Origin: CAWGCA01 sp963820955
GTDB lineage: Bacteria; Pseudomonadota; Gammaproteobacteria; Chromatiales; Chromatiaceae
Length of the DNA stretch: 64,000 bases
Assembly (NCBI GenBank): GCA_963820955.1
Contig: CAWGCA010000003.1
Span: forward strand, 254,378 to 318,377
Direction of reading: 5' to 3'
Part shown: in pieces, positions 27,384 through 36,792 of the stretch
How positions within the stretch are numbered: position 1 is the first letter of the stretch
Layout of the letters: every line of letters begins with the position of its first letter
Translations under genes and position numbers: made by a program
The notes under the pieces: generated by a model
Told to the model about the DNA's origin: nothing
Seen by the model: only the letters and a program-made list of their open reading frames with translations
Database searches by the model: none

Positions 27384-28374
27384 CTACTCTGTAGCCTCCT
27401 GTATCATCGCTGACTGCTTTTCTTCATCGAATATTTCCGTGGGCTTTCCTTTGTTTTTCACCTGGACTAATTTCTCGCGCGCCATGTCCAAGAGTGGCTT
27501 CGCCGTAAAGTCGGCAATCTTGAAATAGTGATTAAGATCCGAACGCTTCAGTACATAATAAGGCGCCTCCTCCGGTTTAGAGAAACGATAGCTTAAGGCT
27601 TGACCATCCTTCAGTACTATCTTAATCTCGAGGTCTGGCTGATCCTGCCGGTATTCTGCCTTTGCTTCAGTACCAAGGAGTGATTGAATACGCAGCCCGG
27701 TCAGTTTATCAAGCAGCAAGCGGACTTCTTCCATGTTTGACTCTTCGTTCTCTTTCAATTCTGAGAGCTGCAACCTATCTTCCTCCCGCTGTAGAACAAA
27801 GCCAGGCATCTCGATACGTTCTAACTCATCAGCTTCCAGATTTAGAATCTCTTTGTCAATCCAGCCATCTACCTTGGTGCTGGCCTCCCAGGTATTAAAC
27901 TCCACAGAAAAAAACGATTCCTCATCCATTGGTCTGACATACACCTTGCGAAATCCTGGAGAGGTACCCGCATAAAGCTGCGCCAAGATTTCTTCCTTTG
28001 AATACAGTGTCAGTTTACGTTCGAACTGATCTTCAGCCACCTTGAATCGCTGAACTGCACCGCTGGTAGTCGCCACCGGCCAGCCCTTTTCAAGAGCAGT
28101 AAGCTTGTCCAGCAGCCGTTCGATTCTACCCTGATTGGCGGGGAAATCTCCGATTTCTGGTAGCGGTCGCAACCATTTACCCTCTTGCTTGTGAAGCACC
28201 ACGCTATCCTTGCCATCCTCGATACGGAGCGCATATACCTTCTGTTTGTCGAAAACGAGCAACTTCTCTTCGGCCTGGAAGGCACCATAATCTCTAACTG
28301 TGAGATTGACAGCCACGACCAGAACCAATTGTGCCACCAACAGCCCCCCCCAGAATGAAGATATACTTTTTCAT
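27384..28374 (-). CDS. DUF4340 protein of a Gld-type ABC operon (frameshift in G-run)
   Basis: DUF4340 proteins follow GldG-like subunits in ABC operons and are membrane-anchored with a periplasmic domain. From 28340 down the 318-residue frame is open (VDNLTVRDYG-like start, FKVAEDQFERKLTLYS, GTSPGFRKVYVR, DYRFSKPEEAPYY-like end). The natural start is MKKYIFIL at 28374, but a run of eight C on the plus strand (28344-28351) puts it one base out of frame; seven would restore MKKYIFILGG-LLVAQLVLVV, a proper membrane anchor. The extra base is either a real mutation or a homopolymer error. Confidence 0.75.
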
Positions 28375-28390
28375 CACTCAAACCCTCTTC

Positions 28391-29056
28391 TCATTCGGCT
28401 ATGCCAAGGACCGCTGCGTAACGCAACTGTGCCTGCCTGTTAATCTGCCGGCGAATCAGCCATACCAACAGTAGGCCAAGTATTGCCAGTCCATAGTTGA
28501 GGTATTCCCAGAATACCTCGGCTTCCCGATCCAACGGATTAAGGGTGCGTGAGAAATGTGCACGGCCTCGGATAGACAACAGACCGCGATCCTCGAGTGA
28601 CCAGTCAATAGCGTTTTCCACCAGTTGCACGGGTTTGAGATAGCGGGTGCCCAATCCGGAGGTGACCAGATCCAACATTTCGTCGGAGAGAAAGCTGTTG
28701 GATGCAAACAGAATAATGCGAGCAGATTCAGGTGAGCGATCGATCACCCGGGTAATGACCGGTTCTTGCTTTTCTTCAGTCTGTCCCTCACTCTCCTGAG
28801 AAACCAGCGATGCATCTACCTCTTCCTGGTCTTCTTCTGTAGCGTCCAGTGGTGAAGGTTTATCCTTGAAGAAGGAGTCAAACCGGCCATCCACTGCGAC
28901 AGCCAGCAGTTGTCTTCCCCGCTCCTCTCCAACCGGAAGGCCAAGCTGCCCATAGGCATGAAAGTCAGTCTGGATATTCAAGCTGTCCGAGGTCCAGGCA
29001 TCATCCGTGCTTTCCAGCAATCGAATGACCTGGCGCCCCTGGTTCTTCCCCTGACG
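28391..29056 (-). pseudogene. GldG-like ABC-associated protein, C-terminal part only
   Basis: C-terminal ~215 residues of a GldG-type ABC auxiliary protein (ABC_transp_aux): SARIILFASNSFLSDEMLDLVTSG, the ENAIDWSLEDRGLLSIRGR motif and a final membrane helix followed by a basic tail. Reading continues upstream of the first ATG (RQGKNQGRQVIRLLEST) up to about 29056, where repeat-rich DNA begins. The N-terminal half is missing. The DUF4340 gene follows on the same strand. Confidence 0.78.
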
Positions 29057-29080
29057 AATCAGGGGAATCAGGGGAAGGGG

Positions 29081-29217
29081 AATCAGGGGACAGTATACCT
29101 ATTCATCCTTCACAGAGTCGTGATAGCTTCCTAGGTCTCCCCCGGTTTATTTGACGCTAGAATTCGTCTGACCGGTGGCTAAACAACCATAGGGAATAGG
29201 TATACTGTCCCCGGAAT
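29081..29217. repeat. Palindrome-ended dispersed repeat, copy 4, at a deletion junction
   Basis: Full copy, preceded by three short AATCAGGGG-type reiterations (29056-29086). It sits exactly between the broken ABC ATPase start and the broken GldG-like end, so it marks or caused the deletion of the operon middle. Confidence 0.88.
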
Positions 29218-29386
29218 ACCCGGTGGGTTCCAGATAGCCGGTCAGCATCTTCATGATAGTGGTTTTTCCCGCGCCGTTGTGGCCGAGCAGCCCGACGATC
29301 TCCCCCTGGCCGATCTCAAATGAGGCCCGGTCGACCGCAGTCAAGTCGCCGTAGATTCGAATCAAATCAAGAACTTGAATCATCAA
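29218..29386 (-). pseudogene. ABC transporter ATPase, N-terminal stub
   Basis: The first ~55 residues of an ABC ATPase (MMIQVLDLIRIYGDLTAVDR, Walker A GLLGHNGAGKTT, MKMLTGYLEPT). They are followed directly by repeat copy 4, in which the frame ends out of family at 29147. The rest of the ATPase (signature, Walker B), the permease and the GldG N-terminus are missing. An IS66 element has inserted 18 bases upstream of the start codon. Confidence 0.85.
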
Positions 29387-29404
29387 AATATTCCTGCTTT
29401 TTTC

Positions 29405-31131
29405 GTAACTATTCAGCCCATTTTGCCATGACCAGCGACATTAGCGCTCATCTACTTTCATGAAGTCTGGGCTCTTGCCCTGAAAAAGTAATCTCAATGC
29501 TTGGGTGGCCGTCATGCCCTGCTTGCGACAAGTTGATAGATAACTGCGTACCCGGCAGAAGATCTTTGCCCCGTCCATTGATCGGAAACAACCAGAGATC
29601 TTCTGCTGTACCTTAGTCATACGCAGATCGTTCTCGCCTTGGTTGTTGGTGAATGGAACAGTTTTCACATCCATGAAGCGCAGGACATCTTGCTCGAAGT
29701 TTCGTAATCGCTCCAGCAGATTTCTGGCTTTCGATCGTTTGAGCCTGCCTCGTTTTCCGTTCCGCTGACTTTCATCGGGCGGCGGGCATTCAACATCTGC
29801 CTTTTCGAGTAGTCTTCGATATCGCCGGCGCCACCGCCTGGACTCATCGGGTGCTAATCTACCACCCGCATCCTCTACTGCTTTTGCTATATCCAGCAGC
29901 AGCGTCTTCATCGACTTCGCCCATTGCTGCTGATCCTGCTCCCAGGCCCTCTCCAGTTCTCTGAGGTGATGCGCATTGCATAGGGCATGAGTACACCCGT
30001 ATTGGTAGTACGGCTTCCAGTGATCATGACACAACACCCCTTTGAAGAAGGGTAGGATACCCATCTCATCCATGGCCTCGGTGCCCCGCTTTACGTGGGG
30101 GTAGAACCAGGTCAGTGAGGTATTGGAGGCGCAATGCAACCAGTGGCGTTTGCCGCCGATATTAATGCCGGTCTCATCGGCATGCATGAGATCAGACTTG
30201 GACAATTTTGTCTTCGCCCACTGCCCAAAGGACTCCAGCCGATCATAGGCGTCCTTATTGAAATTGAAGACAGAGCCCACACTGACCGGAATATGCAGCT
30301 GATCATGGAAGTGATCTCGTATTCGGTCATAGGGAATCAGTTGGTACTGCGACATATAGACCGCGTTAGCCTTCAGATTGAGACCGTACTGGACTGTTCG
30401 GTTTACCCCTTTAGGGAAACAGGCTACATATCGATTTCCTTGATTGTCTTCAAGGATCTGCGCCCGGTATTCGGTCACAAACCGTGAGATGTCGATATCG
30501 ATAACCTGGCGCGTTTCATGGCCGACTACCTGATACTGCAGCCCCTTGAGCAAGGTGCGGCGATCAACTTTTAACTCGGTCACCTCATCGGGATCATCCA
30601 CCGGCTCAAGCGTGGTTCCGTTACGCCCCTTCTGTCCCCCGGGTTGTCTATTGCTTTTTCCTTTCTTACTCGACTTCTCCCGGTTGGGATCCGTAGATGG
30701 CGGCTTACTGCTGTTTTTGCTGTTGAGGGTAATGCGATTGAGCAGCAGGGTTACCAGCAGCAGTAAGACTTCCAGTGCCGATCTCAGTGCAGGTGACAGA
30801 TCTTTCTCTTTGCTGAGAAGTTCTTTGACTGAGTTGATTGCTGAATCAACGTCAACGTCTTCTATTTTCAATACCCCAATCTCGATCCACTTTGAATGAG
30901 ATTATTATCGCATGGGTTTTCAGAACGACATTTTGGTTCCTGTAAGCGAATCTGAGACGTCTTAAAAAATGATTTGATGCCGCGGTTGCCTTGCTAAAAA
31001 GAAATCCTTGGTAGGCTTCGTGAAGCCTGTATGATTAACCAGAACGGTAGGTAGACAGTTCGCTCTGTAATCAGAAATAATGCAGAAAAACCCTGTCAAG
31101 TACTTTTTCTAATTTGCAGCTGAATAGTTAC
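29405..31131 (-). mobile_element. IS66-family element, complete, with 8-bp target duplication
   Basis: Ends are GTAACTATTCAGC at 29405-29417 and its inverse at 31119-31131. The octamer CTTTTTTC occurs directly outside both ends (29397-29404 and 31132-31139), the 8-bp duplication expected for IS66. A single transposase gene without tnpA/tnpB accessory ORFs places it in the ISBst12-like subgroup. It looks recent and possibly active. Confidence 0.93.
29441..30871 (-). CDS. tnpC: IS66-family transposase (ISBst12 type)
   Basis: A 476-residue DDE transposase. The N-terminal leucine-rich helix is followed by the NSSKPPSTDP motif and a basic RQPGGQKGRNG stretch. Catalytic region: HADETGINIGGKRHWLH (first D), CHDHWKPYYQYGCTHALCNAHHLREL (second D), and the final PFTNNQGENDLRM glutamate. 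Intact from start to stop. Confidence 0.95.
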   Translation of the reverse strand: MKIEDVDVDSAINSVKELLSKEKDLSPALRSALEVLLLLVTLLLNRITLNSKNSSKPPSTDPNREKSSKKGKSNRQPGGQKGRNGTTLEPVDDPDEVTELKVDRRTLLKGLQYQVVGHETRQVIDIDISRFVTEYRAQILEDNQGNRYVACFPKGVNRTVQYGLNLKANAVYMSQYQLIPYDRIRDHFHDQLHIPVSVGSVFNFNKDAYDRLESFGQWAKTKLSKSDLMHADETGINIGGKRHWLHCASNTSLTWFYPHVKRGTEAMDEMGILPFFKGVLCHDHWKPYYQYGCTHALCNAHHLRELERAWEQDQQQWAKSMKTLLLDIAKAVEDAGGRLAPDESRRWRRRYRRLLEKADVECPPPDESQRNGKRGRLKRSKARNLLERLRNFEQDVLRFMDVKTVPFTNNQGENDLRMTKVQQKISGCFRSMDGAKIFCRVRSYLSTCRKQGMTATQALRLLFQGKSPDFMKVDER

Positions 31132-31220
31132 CTTTTTTCTTACTTAGATGGTTACTCCCAAGGATTTAACGCATGGATGGACCATACTTTTTAGGAAAAG
31201 TTCTGTGTGTAAATGATATA

Positions 31221-31250
31221 TTGCCCCGGCCCGCTTCAGAGCCGGGGCAA
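31221..31250. terminator. Strong hairpin after hsp20 genes
   Basis: TTGCCCCGGC pairs perfectly with GCCGGGGCAA across a 10-base loop, 34 bases past the stop of the second hsp20 gene. The T-rich tract (TTCATTTTTA) lies on the plus-strand side, so it is most intrinsic-terminator-like for rightward transcription, but it can fold in both directions. Confidence 0.65.
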
Positions 31251-31283
31251 TTCATTTTTACAGACGGGCAAACAAAGATCGGC

Positions 31284-31679
31284 TCACTCGACGTGCACTT
31301 CAATCTTACGCGGCTGATACTGCTCGCGTCTCGGGATGCGCAGTGTCAACACGCCATCTTTCAAGCTGGCATCAGCCTTCTCACCATCCAATTCGCTACT
31401 CAGAGAGAAGCTGCGTTGGTAATGTGTGGAACGGATGTCAGCATAGAGTGCCTCCATACCTTCAGGCATCGGAATCTCAGATTTACCCTCGATCGACAAG
31501 GTGTCGCTATCGATTTGGATGTTAAGCCGCTCTTTTGAGACACCAGGCATATCTGCCTGTACGGTAATACCCGTATCGTCCTCGAAAATATCCACCGGCG
31601 GCCGGATCGCCCGCTCCTGCTCCTTGGCTTCCTGTACAGGTTTGGGTGCCGTTGTCGTTACGTCTTTTCTTTCAGTCAT
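31284..31679 (-). CDS. Small heat shock protein Hsp20, second of pair
   Basis: 131 residues with an alpha-crystallin domain: PPVDIFEDDTGITVQADMPGV at the start, then FSLSSELDGEKADASLKDGVLTLRIPR with the conserved A-x-x-x-DGVL motif. A holdase chaperone. The start at 31679 follows a GGAGGGTATC ribosome-binding site; longer upstream reading lies inside the other hsp20 gene. Two hsp20 genes lie head-to-tail with a 19-base gap. Confidence 0.93.
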   Translation of the reverse strand: MTERKDVTTTAPKPVQEAKEQERAIRPPVDIFEDDTGITVQADMPGVSKERLNIQIDSDTLSIEGKSEIPMPEGMEALYADIRSTHYQRSFSLSSELDGEKADASLKDGVLTLRIPRREQYQPRKIEVHVE

Positions 31680-31698
31680 TTTGATACCCTCCAGATGA

Positions 31699-32142
31699 TT
31701 ACTTGACTTCGATCTGCCGCAGTTTGGTGGATTCACGACGCCGGACGGTGATACGTAACAGTCCATCACGGTAGCTGGCGTCCACCTTTTCAGGATCCAC
31801 GTCATCGGGTAGGGTAACCACTCGATGAAATTCACCATCGAAGCGTTCTTTCCGAAAATAGTCCGCATCGGTCTGAGTGGTTAGCTTGCGCTCGCCATTG
31901 AGCGTAAGTAGGTTCTGCTGAATAGAGATATCCAGGCTCTTTAGATTAACACCCGCGGCAAACAGATAGACATCGACCTGATCCGAGGTGCTGCCGATGT
32001 TGATAGGTGGGTAAGTCCCCCTTGCCACTGCGCGGATGCCGTTTGGCCAGGGTCCTGCGCCAAATAGTTGATCCACCTCCTGTTCCATACGCCTGAACTC
32101 ATCGAACAGGCCGCCTTCAAAACTGATCAGATTCCCGAACAT
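31699..32142 (-). CDS. Small heat shock protein Hsp20, first of pair
   Basis: A 147-residue alpha-crystallin protein (MFGNLISFEGGLFDEFRRME start; YPPINIGSTSDQVDVYLFAAGV; ADYFRKERFDGEFHRVVTLPDDVDPEKVDASYRDGLLRITV). Start ATG at 32142 with an AGGAGGTGCTGA ribosome-binding site. It differs from the downstream copy and would form hetero- or separate oligomers, as in other tandem Hsp20 pairs. Confidence 0.93.
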   Translation of the reverse strand: MFGNLISFEGGLFDEFRRMEQEVDQLFGAGPWPNGIRAVARGTYPPINIGSTSDQVDVYLFAAGVNLKSLDISIQQNLLTLNGERKLTTQTDADYFRKERFDGEFHRVVTLPDDVDPEKVDASYRDGLLRITVRRRESTKLRQIEVK

Positions 32143-32308
32143 TTCAGCACCTCCTATTCATTTTGATTGATATGACTGGGAATTCCGCTTCCTATATAGG
32201 GATTCAGTATTTTCTTTTCAAGCACTTTTAACCAACCGCCATTATTCCTCATAACTTACTGATAAATTGATAAATTCCATTTCTTGTTAGCCAACAATTA
32301 TGTAGTAG

Positions 32309-32671
32309 ACAATAGACCATCTGAAAGATGGGGGCGAGCATTTAGAGAAGGGACATGACCTGTTGCTGAAGCGGGCTATGGAAGCACTGGAATCGAATGG
32401 AGAGAAGGCTATCCCACCAGTCCATATGTTGCTGGACAGGGCCAAAGACAAGGCGGTATTGCTAGAAGAAGTGATCGCCGAGGAATCTTAGCGGTTTACA
32501 GAGTATGTCAGCAGAGACCTGTTCGACGCCGCCCGAGACCTTACCGAAGAAGAACGCAATATTGCTGACCGGCTGCACCTTGACCTACTGCTGATCGAAC
32601 AGCGCTTTTTACATCAATTTTCTTCGCTGGCGGAACTGGTCCGAATCGAGGTCAAGCACATCATGAAAGTC
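32309..32671 (+). pseudogene. DUF1451/zinc-ribbon-like protein remnant, split by element copy 1
   Basis: One frame reads continuously as HLKDGGEHLEKGHDLLLKRA, VHMLLDRAKDKAVLLEEVIAEES, then an in-frame TAG (32489-32491), then RFTEYVSRDLFDAARDLTEE, LDLLLIEQRFLHQFSSLAELV up to CATCATGAAAGTC, where the 1.63-kb element begins. After the element the frame could resume as CTAAGAAAGGGATGC (34307 on), stopping near 34360. The layout resembles DUF1451 proteins (helical part, then ERDLHDAA-like, FDLELIE-like); the zinc ribbon is absent. Dead twice over. Confidence 0.5.
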
Positions 32672-32675
32672 CTAA

Positions 32676-34306
32676 CCCGGCATAGCCGGAACCAAAATTC
32701 GTTGTATCACCTATCCTTATCCTGAGTAGCAAGAATAATGGATAGCTATCATGAATCCCTTCGTCAAACGCCACCAGGATAAAATTGCTGGCGTACTTTC
32801 CTGCTTCGATCGTGTCATCATTTCCGGAACCCTTCCCGATATCTGTTATGCGGGCGTCATGGCGAGTTACCTCAGTTACCACAAGATCCGGTTGTTCGAT
32901 TACCCTCGCTGGGCAGAGCCTCTGCGCGATGAATTGCGTAACCATGCCGAGCATCTCGCCCTCGAGGCCGGGATTGAGATCGAGTTTATCCGTCGCCACA
33001 AGGCCTTTCGTAAGGAGGATCGGATCAAGGCCATCATCGCTGATCGTGGTGATCATCCCGGCTTGGTACATATCTTCTCAGCCATGGAATCCTGCACGGC
33101 CTACCGCCCCTGGCATGACAAGAAAAAAGGCCATACCACCCTGAAAACCACCGCAGGTAAATGCCTCCATTACTACTTCTACTTCATCGATGATTCCTTT
33201 GGACTCTGTTACGTCCGGGTGCCCACCTGGGCACCATTTCGCCTGCAAATCTATTTCAACGGCCATCATTGGCTGGCACAGCGACTAAAAAATGCCGGTA
33301 TCGCATTCGAGATGGCGGATAATGCCTTCCTGGCCATCGCCGATCCCAAACGAGCCCAGACGCTTTCCAACCGACTGGATGCCAAACAGCTCCACCGACG
33401 GCTCGATCGCTGGGCCAAGCAATTCTGCCCGGTACACCAGCACTTCCGCTCCGGCTACCATTGGAGTCTCATGCAGGTGGAATTCGCCACCGATGTCGTC
33501 TTTCATCAGCAGGCCGAATTCCAGCCGCTCTACCATGCCATCATCCGTACCGCCGTCCACGCCATTAAGGCGGATAACGTCGCCACCTTCCTCGGCCGTA
33601 AACTCAACACCGCCTATCAAGGCGAGATAGGCAATGATTTCAGCACCCGTATCCAGGGTACACGCATCCGGCACCAGATGGGGCCGACCAGCATCAAACT
33701 CTACGATAAAGCCGGCATCATGGCCCGTGTGGAATGCACCACCAACGATGCCTCATTCTTCAAAATCCACCGATGGGTGGAACAGCGTGACGGTTGGACA
33801 CAGTGGAAACTGGCACCGCTACGCAAAAACATCTACAGCCTGCGGGATCTGCGCAAGTTGATGAATGCCGCCAATGAGCGCTATCTCGCCTATATAGCGA
33901 CCATCGACAATCCCGGCGCCGGACTCAAGGACATCGATAAAATGTCGGATCGAGCCAAAGACCAGGGCCGATCATTTCGCGGCTTCAACCTGTTCCTGAA
34001 ACAGGATTACCACCTCTTCCTCACCCTCAGTCGTGGCGAATGGTCAATCAGCGGCTTTCGTGCCGTCGATCTACGGGCCTACATACCTGACCTATCTTCC
34101 AGCCAATCTTCCTATTTACTCACTTGCGTACTCACGGGCTGATCAAAAAGATTGGGCATCGTTACAAATATTACCTCACTAAGTTTGGCCGCAGAGTCTT
34201 GGCTGCTACGCTTAAGCTTCGTGAATATGTCGTTCTGCCAACCCTCTGTGCTAATACGGGATGAATAGTTCTTTGTACTTTTGTTCAACATCTCAGTGGT
34301 AAGGTA
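32676..34306 (+). mobile_element. Unclassified 1.63-kb element, copy 1
   Basis: Nearly identical to 50821-52455 from the first base after CTAA (left, 32672-32675) to the last base before CTAA (right, 34307-34310). It is 1631 bp against 1635 bp in copy 2, and the difference is exactly one 4-bp deletion inside the gene. Ends are not inverted repeats of each other: the left starts CCCGGCATAGCCGGAACC, containing a CCGGC-ATA-GCCGG hairpin, the right ends CAGTGGTAAGGTA. One gene fills almost the whole length (75 bp before, about 43 bp after). Confidence 0.85.
32751..34264 (+). pseudogene. Element protein, frameshifted near C-terminus
   Basis: The 463 residues up to the premature stop at 34142 match the intact 505-residue protein of copy 2 almost throughout. 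A 4-bp deletion at about 34120-34130 (SQSSYLL, then CVLTG and stop) removes the C-terminal winged-helix-like part; the original stop would be at 34262-34264. See the entry at 50896 for the protein itself. Confidence 0.85.
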
Positions 34307-34447
34307 CTAAGAAAGGGATGCGCTTCAGTGTGCGGAGTCAACAGATACAAGACCATATGAGCTGATTGCCTAAGAGACACATCTGCTACTTCCAATTGAC
34401 AGCAGAGGAATCACAATGTGAGCATTTCAAAAACTAAATAACGGTTG

Positions 34448-34474
34448 GTAATAGGTATACTGTCCCCGGAATTC
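34448..34474. repeat. Solo right end of the palindrome-ended repeat, first
   Basis: AATAGGTATACTGTCCCCGG with no matching left end or interior: a single REP-like half unit, tandem with the next one. Confidence 0.8.
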
Positions 34475-34485
34475 CCCAACCATTG

Positions 34486-34511
34486 GAAATAGGTATACTG
34501 TCCCCGGAATA
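34486..34511. repeat. Solo right end of the palindrome-ended repeat, second
   Basis: Second AATAGGTATACTGTCCCCGG, 37 bases after the first and in the same orientation, immediately before the stop codon of the helicase gene on the other strand. Confidence 0.8.
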
Positions 34512-34513
34512 CC

Positions 34514-36353
34514 TCAATACCTCTGTCTCAGTTGGTCAAGAAACTCTGTCTCTCGATGGCTGGTCAGCAGCAGTTTTTCCGTCGAACGAGTCATGGCGAC
34601 ATACAGCAACTTGGCCGCTGCTACAGGATCCTCCCCATCAGCTGGCATGTTGCCAATTCCGGATACTGCGACAACGGGGAACTCTAGTCCCTTGCTGCTG
34701 TGCATCGTCATCAACTTTACACTGTCAGCCGCGGGCTTAAACTGCTTTTTCGCCATTGAATCACTCAGCCATTGGCTAGGGACGCCTTTGGCCATTAAAA
34801 TTGTATGCAGTTTTTTTCCCATCCAGTTACTGCGATAGGTTACGCACATATCGGCCCACGCAATGCCCTGCTCATGGTGCATTCGATAGAAGATTCGAGC
34901 GATGTAATTTAGCTTCCTCCTCATAGCTTTTAAAGGTTTTTACCACGGGAGGGGGGCCGTGACGCCCTGCCGCTTCAGGTACCACCAACGGCACATTGTC
35001 CTCGTCCTTTGCGCTGGAATTAAGATACCTGCTGGCGAAGCGGTATGCGAAACCAATAATCTCATCGGTATTTCGATAGTTTAGTTTCAGCACGGTCGTC
35101 CGGCCCCGTGCCTGGACTCCAACACTGGAAAGGCTGAAGTCAAGTTGGCTTTTCTTACTGTAGATCGACTGCGCATCGTCATATAGCAGCAGCAGGGAAT
35201 TAGTCTCGGCATCCACCATACTGACTACAAGCTTCAGCCATTCCGGCTCAAAGTCGTGGCCTTCGTCTATCATGACTGCGCCATACTGTCCCTTAGGTAA
35301 CGCCTTCTTCTCAGCGGCAGCTATGACAGCCTCAACAAGCCGATCATAATATCTGTCACCCGGTCGGGGCCGGTCAATATGGTAGGTGCGTAACTGTTCA
35401 CCGCACCAGTCGTGAAAATGATAGACACTGACCTTATCACCGATACCACGCTCAGCGATCAGTTCCCGAAGTCTCGCAGCTAGGGCGATGTTGTAGCAGA
35501 GCACCAGAATCGGTTTGTGCAGCAGCTTGGCGAGGTAGAGGCAGCGATAACCCAAGATCAGGGTCTTGCCGGACCCTGCCACCCCATGAATTACCCGATG
35601 CCCTTCCCCAAGACTGCGGGCCAGCAGTTCCTGCTGCATATCCATGACTTTGACAAGGTCAGGCAGCAGATCTTTAACACTCTCTTCATCCGGCTCTTCC
35701 GGAAAAAGATTGCCTTGATCTCCTGTAGAGATTCTCACCTCGGGAAACAGGTGCCAACGTATGCGATCGATCTGCGGCAGGGTCAGAGGGTGTGGAAACT
35801 GAACGTTGAACATATTCCACAGACGCTCCTGAAAGGCTTCCGGCTCCACGTTCTCGACCATTTCATCCTTGCAGATAACCTGGTGTTCCGGCAACACCTC
35901 CCTCAGGTCGGTGGAATCGAACTGCATACGTGTGATGTTGCTTAATATCACACCATAACCATAGGCAAAGACCAGACTCCCTTTATAGCGCCCTGATTGT
36001 GTGATTAGTTGTGGGTCCTTCTCCAGGCGATTGATCAATCGGTAAGTGCACTGACGCACCTGTTCAAGGGGATTGCTCACAGTCTTGAGGCCACGGTTAG
36101 TCATGATGGTCGCCACAGCCTTATCGATTTTTTGAATGGTATCCAGCTTCCAGTCCTTCACCTCCAATAACAGAAGTCCCCGAGCGGGATGCAGAATTAT
36201 GAAATCCGAGTAACGCTGCCTTCTCCCCACAGGCAAATCGTACCAGCAGAGATAGTCATCCTCTAAATGGGTCGCAATGCGCCAAGCGAAGCGCTTTTCA
36301 CCTGATTGCATACGGCTAACACAACTGTTAAGAGAAGGAATTAGACTTGCCAT
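34514..36353 (-). pseudogene. NERD-domain UvrD/Rep-type helicase, one frameshift
   Basis: A ~615-residue protein in two frames. The first (36353-34872) has an N-terminal NERD nuclease-related domain (YSDFIILHPARGLLLLEVKDW, with D/E-x-K residues), then the SF1 helicase core: Walker A GVAGSGKTL, YGAVMIDEGHDFEPEWL (motif II), LLLYDDAQSIY (motif III) and LKLNYRNTDEI (motif IV). The second frame (from 34924) has motif V/VI (VKLMTMHSSKGLEFPVVAVSG, LLYVAMTRSTEKLLL). The shift lies around 34905-34920. NERD-helicases are accessory DNA-processing proteins, sometimes in defence islands. A single base would restore the gene. Confidence 0.8.
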
Positions 36354-36747
36354 GTCAGTTGAGTCGGCTCCAATTCATATTTTCTTGACTCGAAATGGAG
36401 CTGCAGGATCTTATCGGCACTGAAGGAGGTTTGAAATTAGAGCCCTCGATGGATTTCTGTTAGTTATTCAGTAGGTTATAAGATCGTATAAATGGAGCGA
36501 TGCCATTCTTAACGACTGTTGTTTGACACCAGATGTAATTCCCACAGAAATAGGAAGCGCCTCCTCCAATAGATCACTTGGTGATGATACGCCGGCTGAA
36601 GTTTCTGGCATCGTGACTAAATTTCCAATCACGTTGAACAAATTCCGTTGGCAGACTCACAGCCGAGGGATTTATCAGTTCCCTGTAGCAGCTTGAATAG
36701 CAATCGCGACACACAGGGAACACCAGAATTAAAGTTTTCCTCCGTGA
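36354..36747. other. Intergenic stretch, no gene seen
   Basis: About 390 A+T-rich bases between the helicase start and the small gene at 36793. No credible reading frame or RNA is seen. Confidence 0.5.
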
Positions 36748-36771
36748 AGGTCGCTGACTAAAGCGACCTTT
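36748..36771 (+). promoter_or_regulatory. Hairpin in leader of the 77-aa gene
   Basis: AAGGTCGCT and AGCGACCTT form a 9-bp stem with a four-base loop (GACTAA partly included), 22 bases before the start codon at 36793. No T-run follows, so it is more likely a leader structure affecting translation or stability than a terminator. Confidence 0.45.
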
Positions 36772-36792
36772 CCACTTACCAGAGGAATAACT

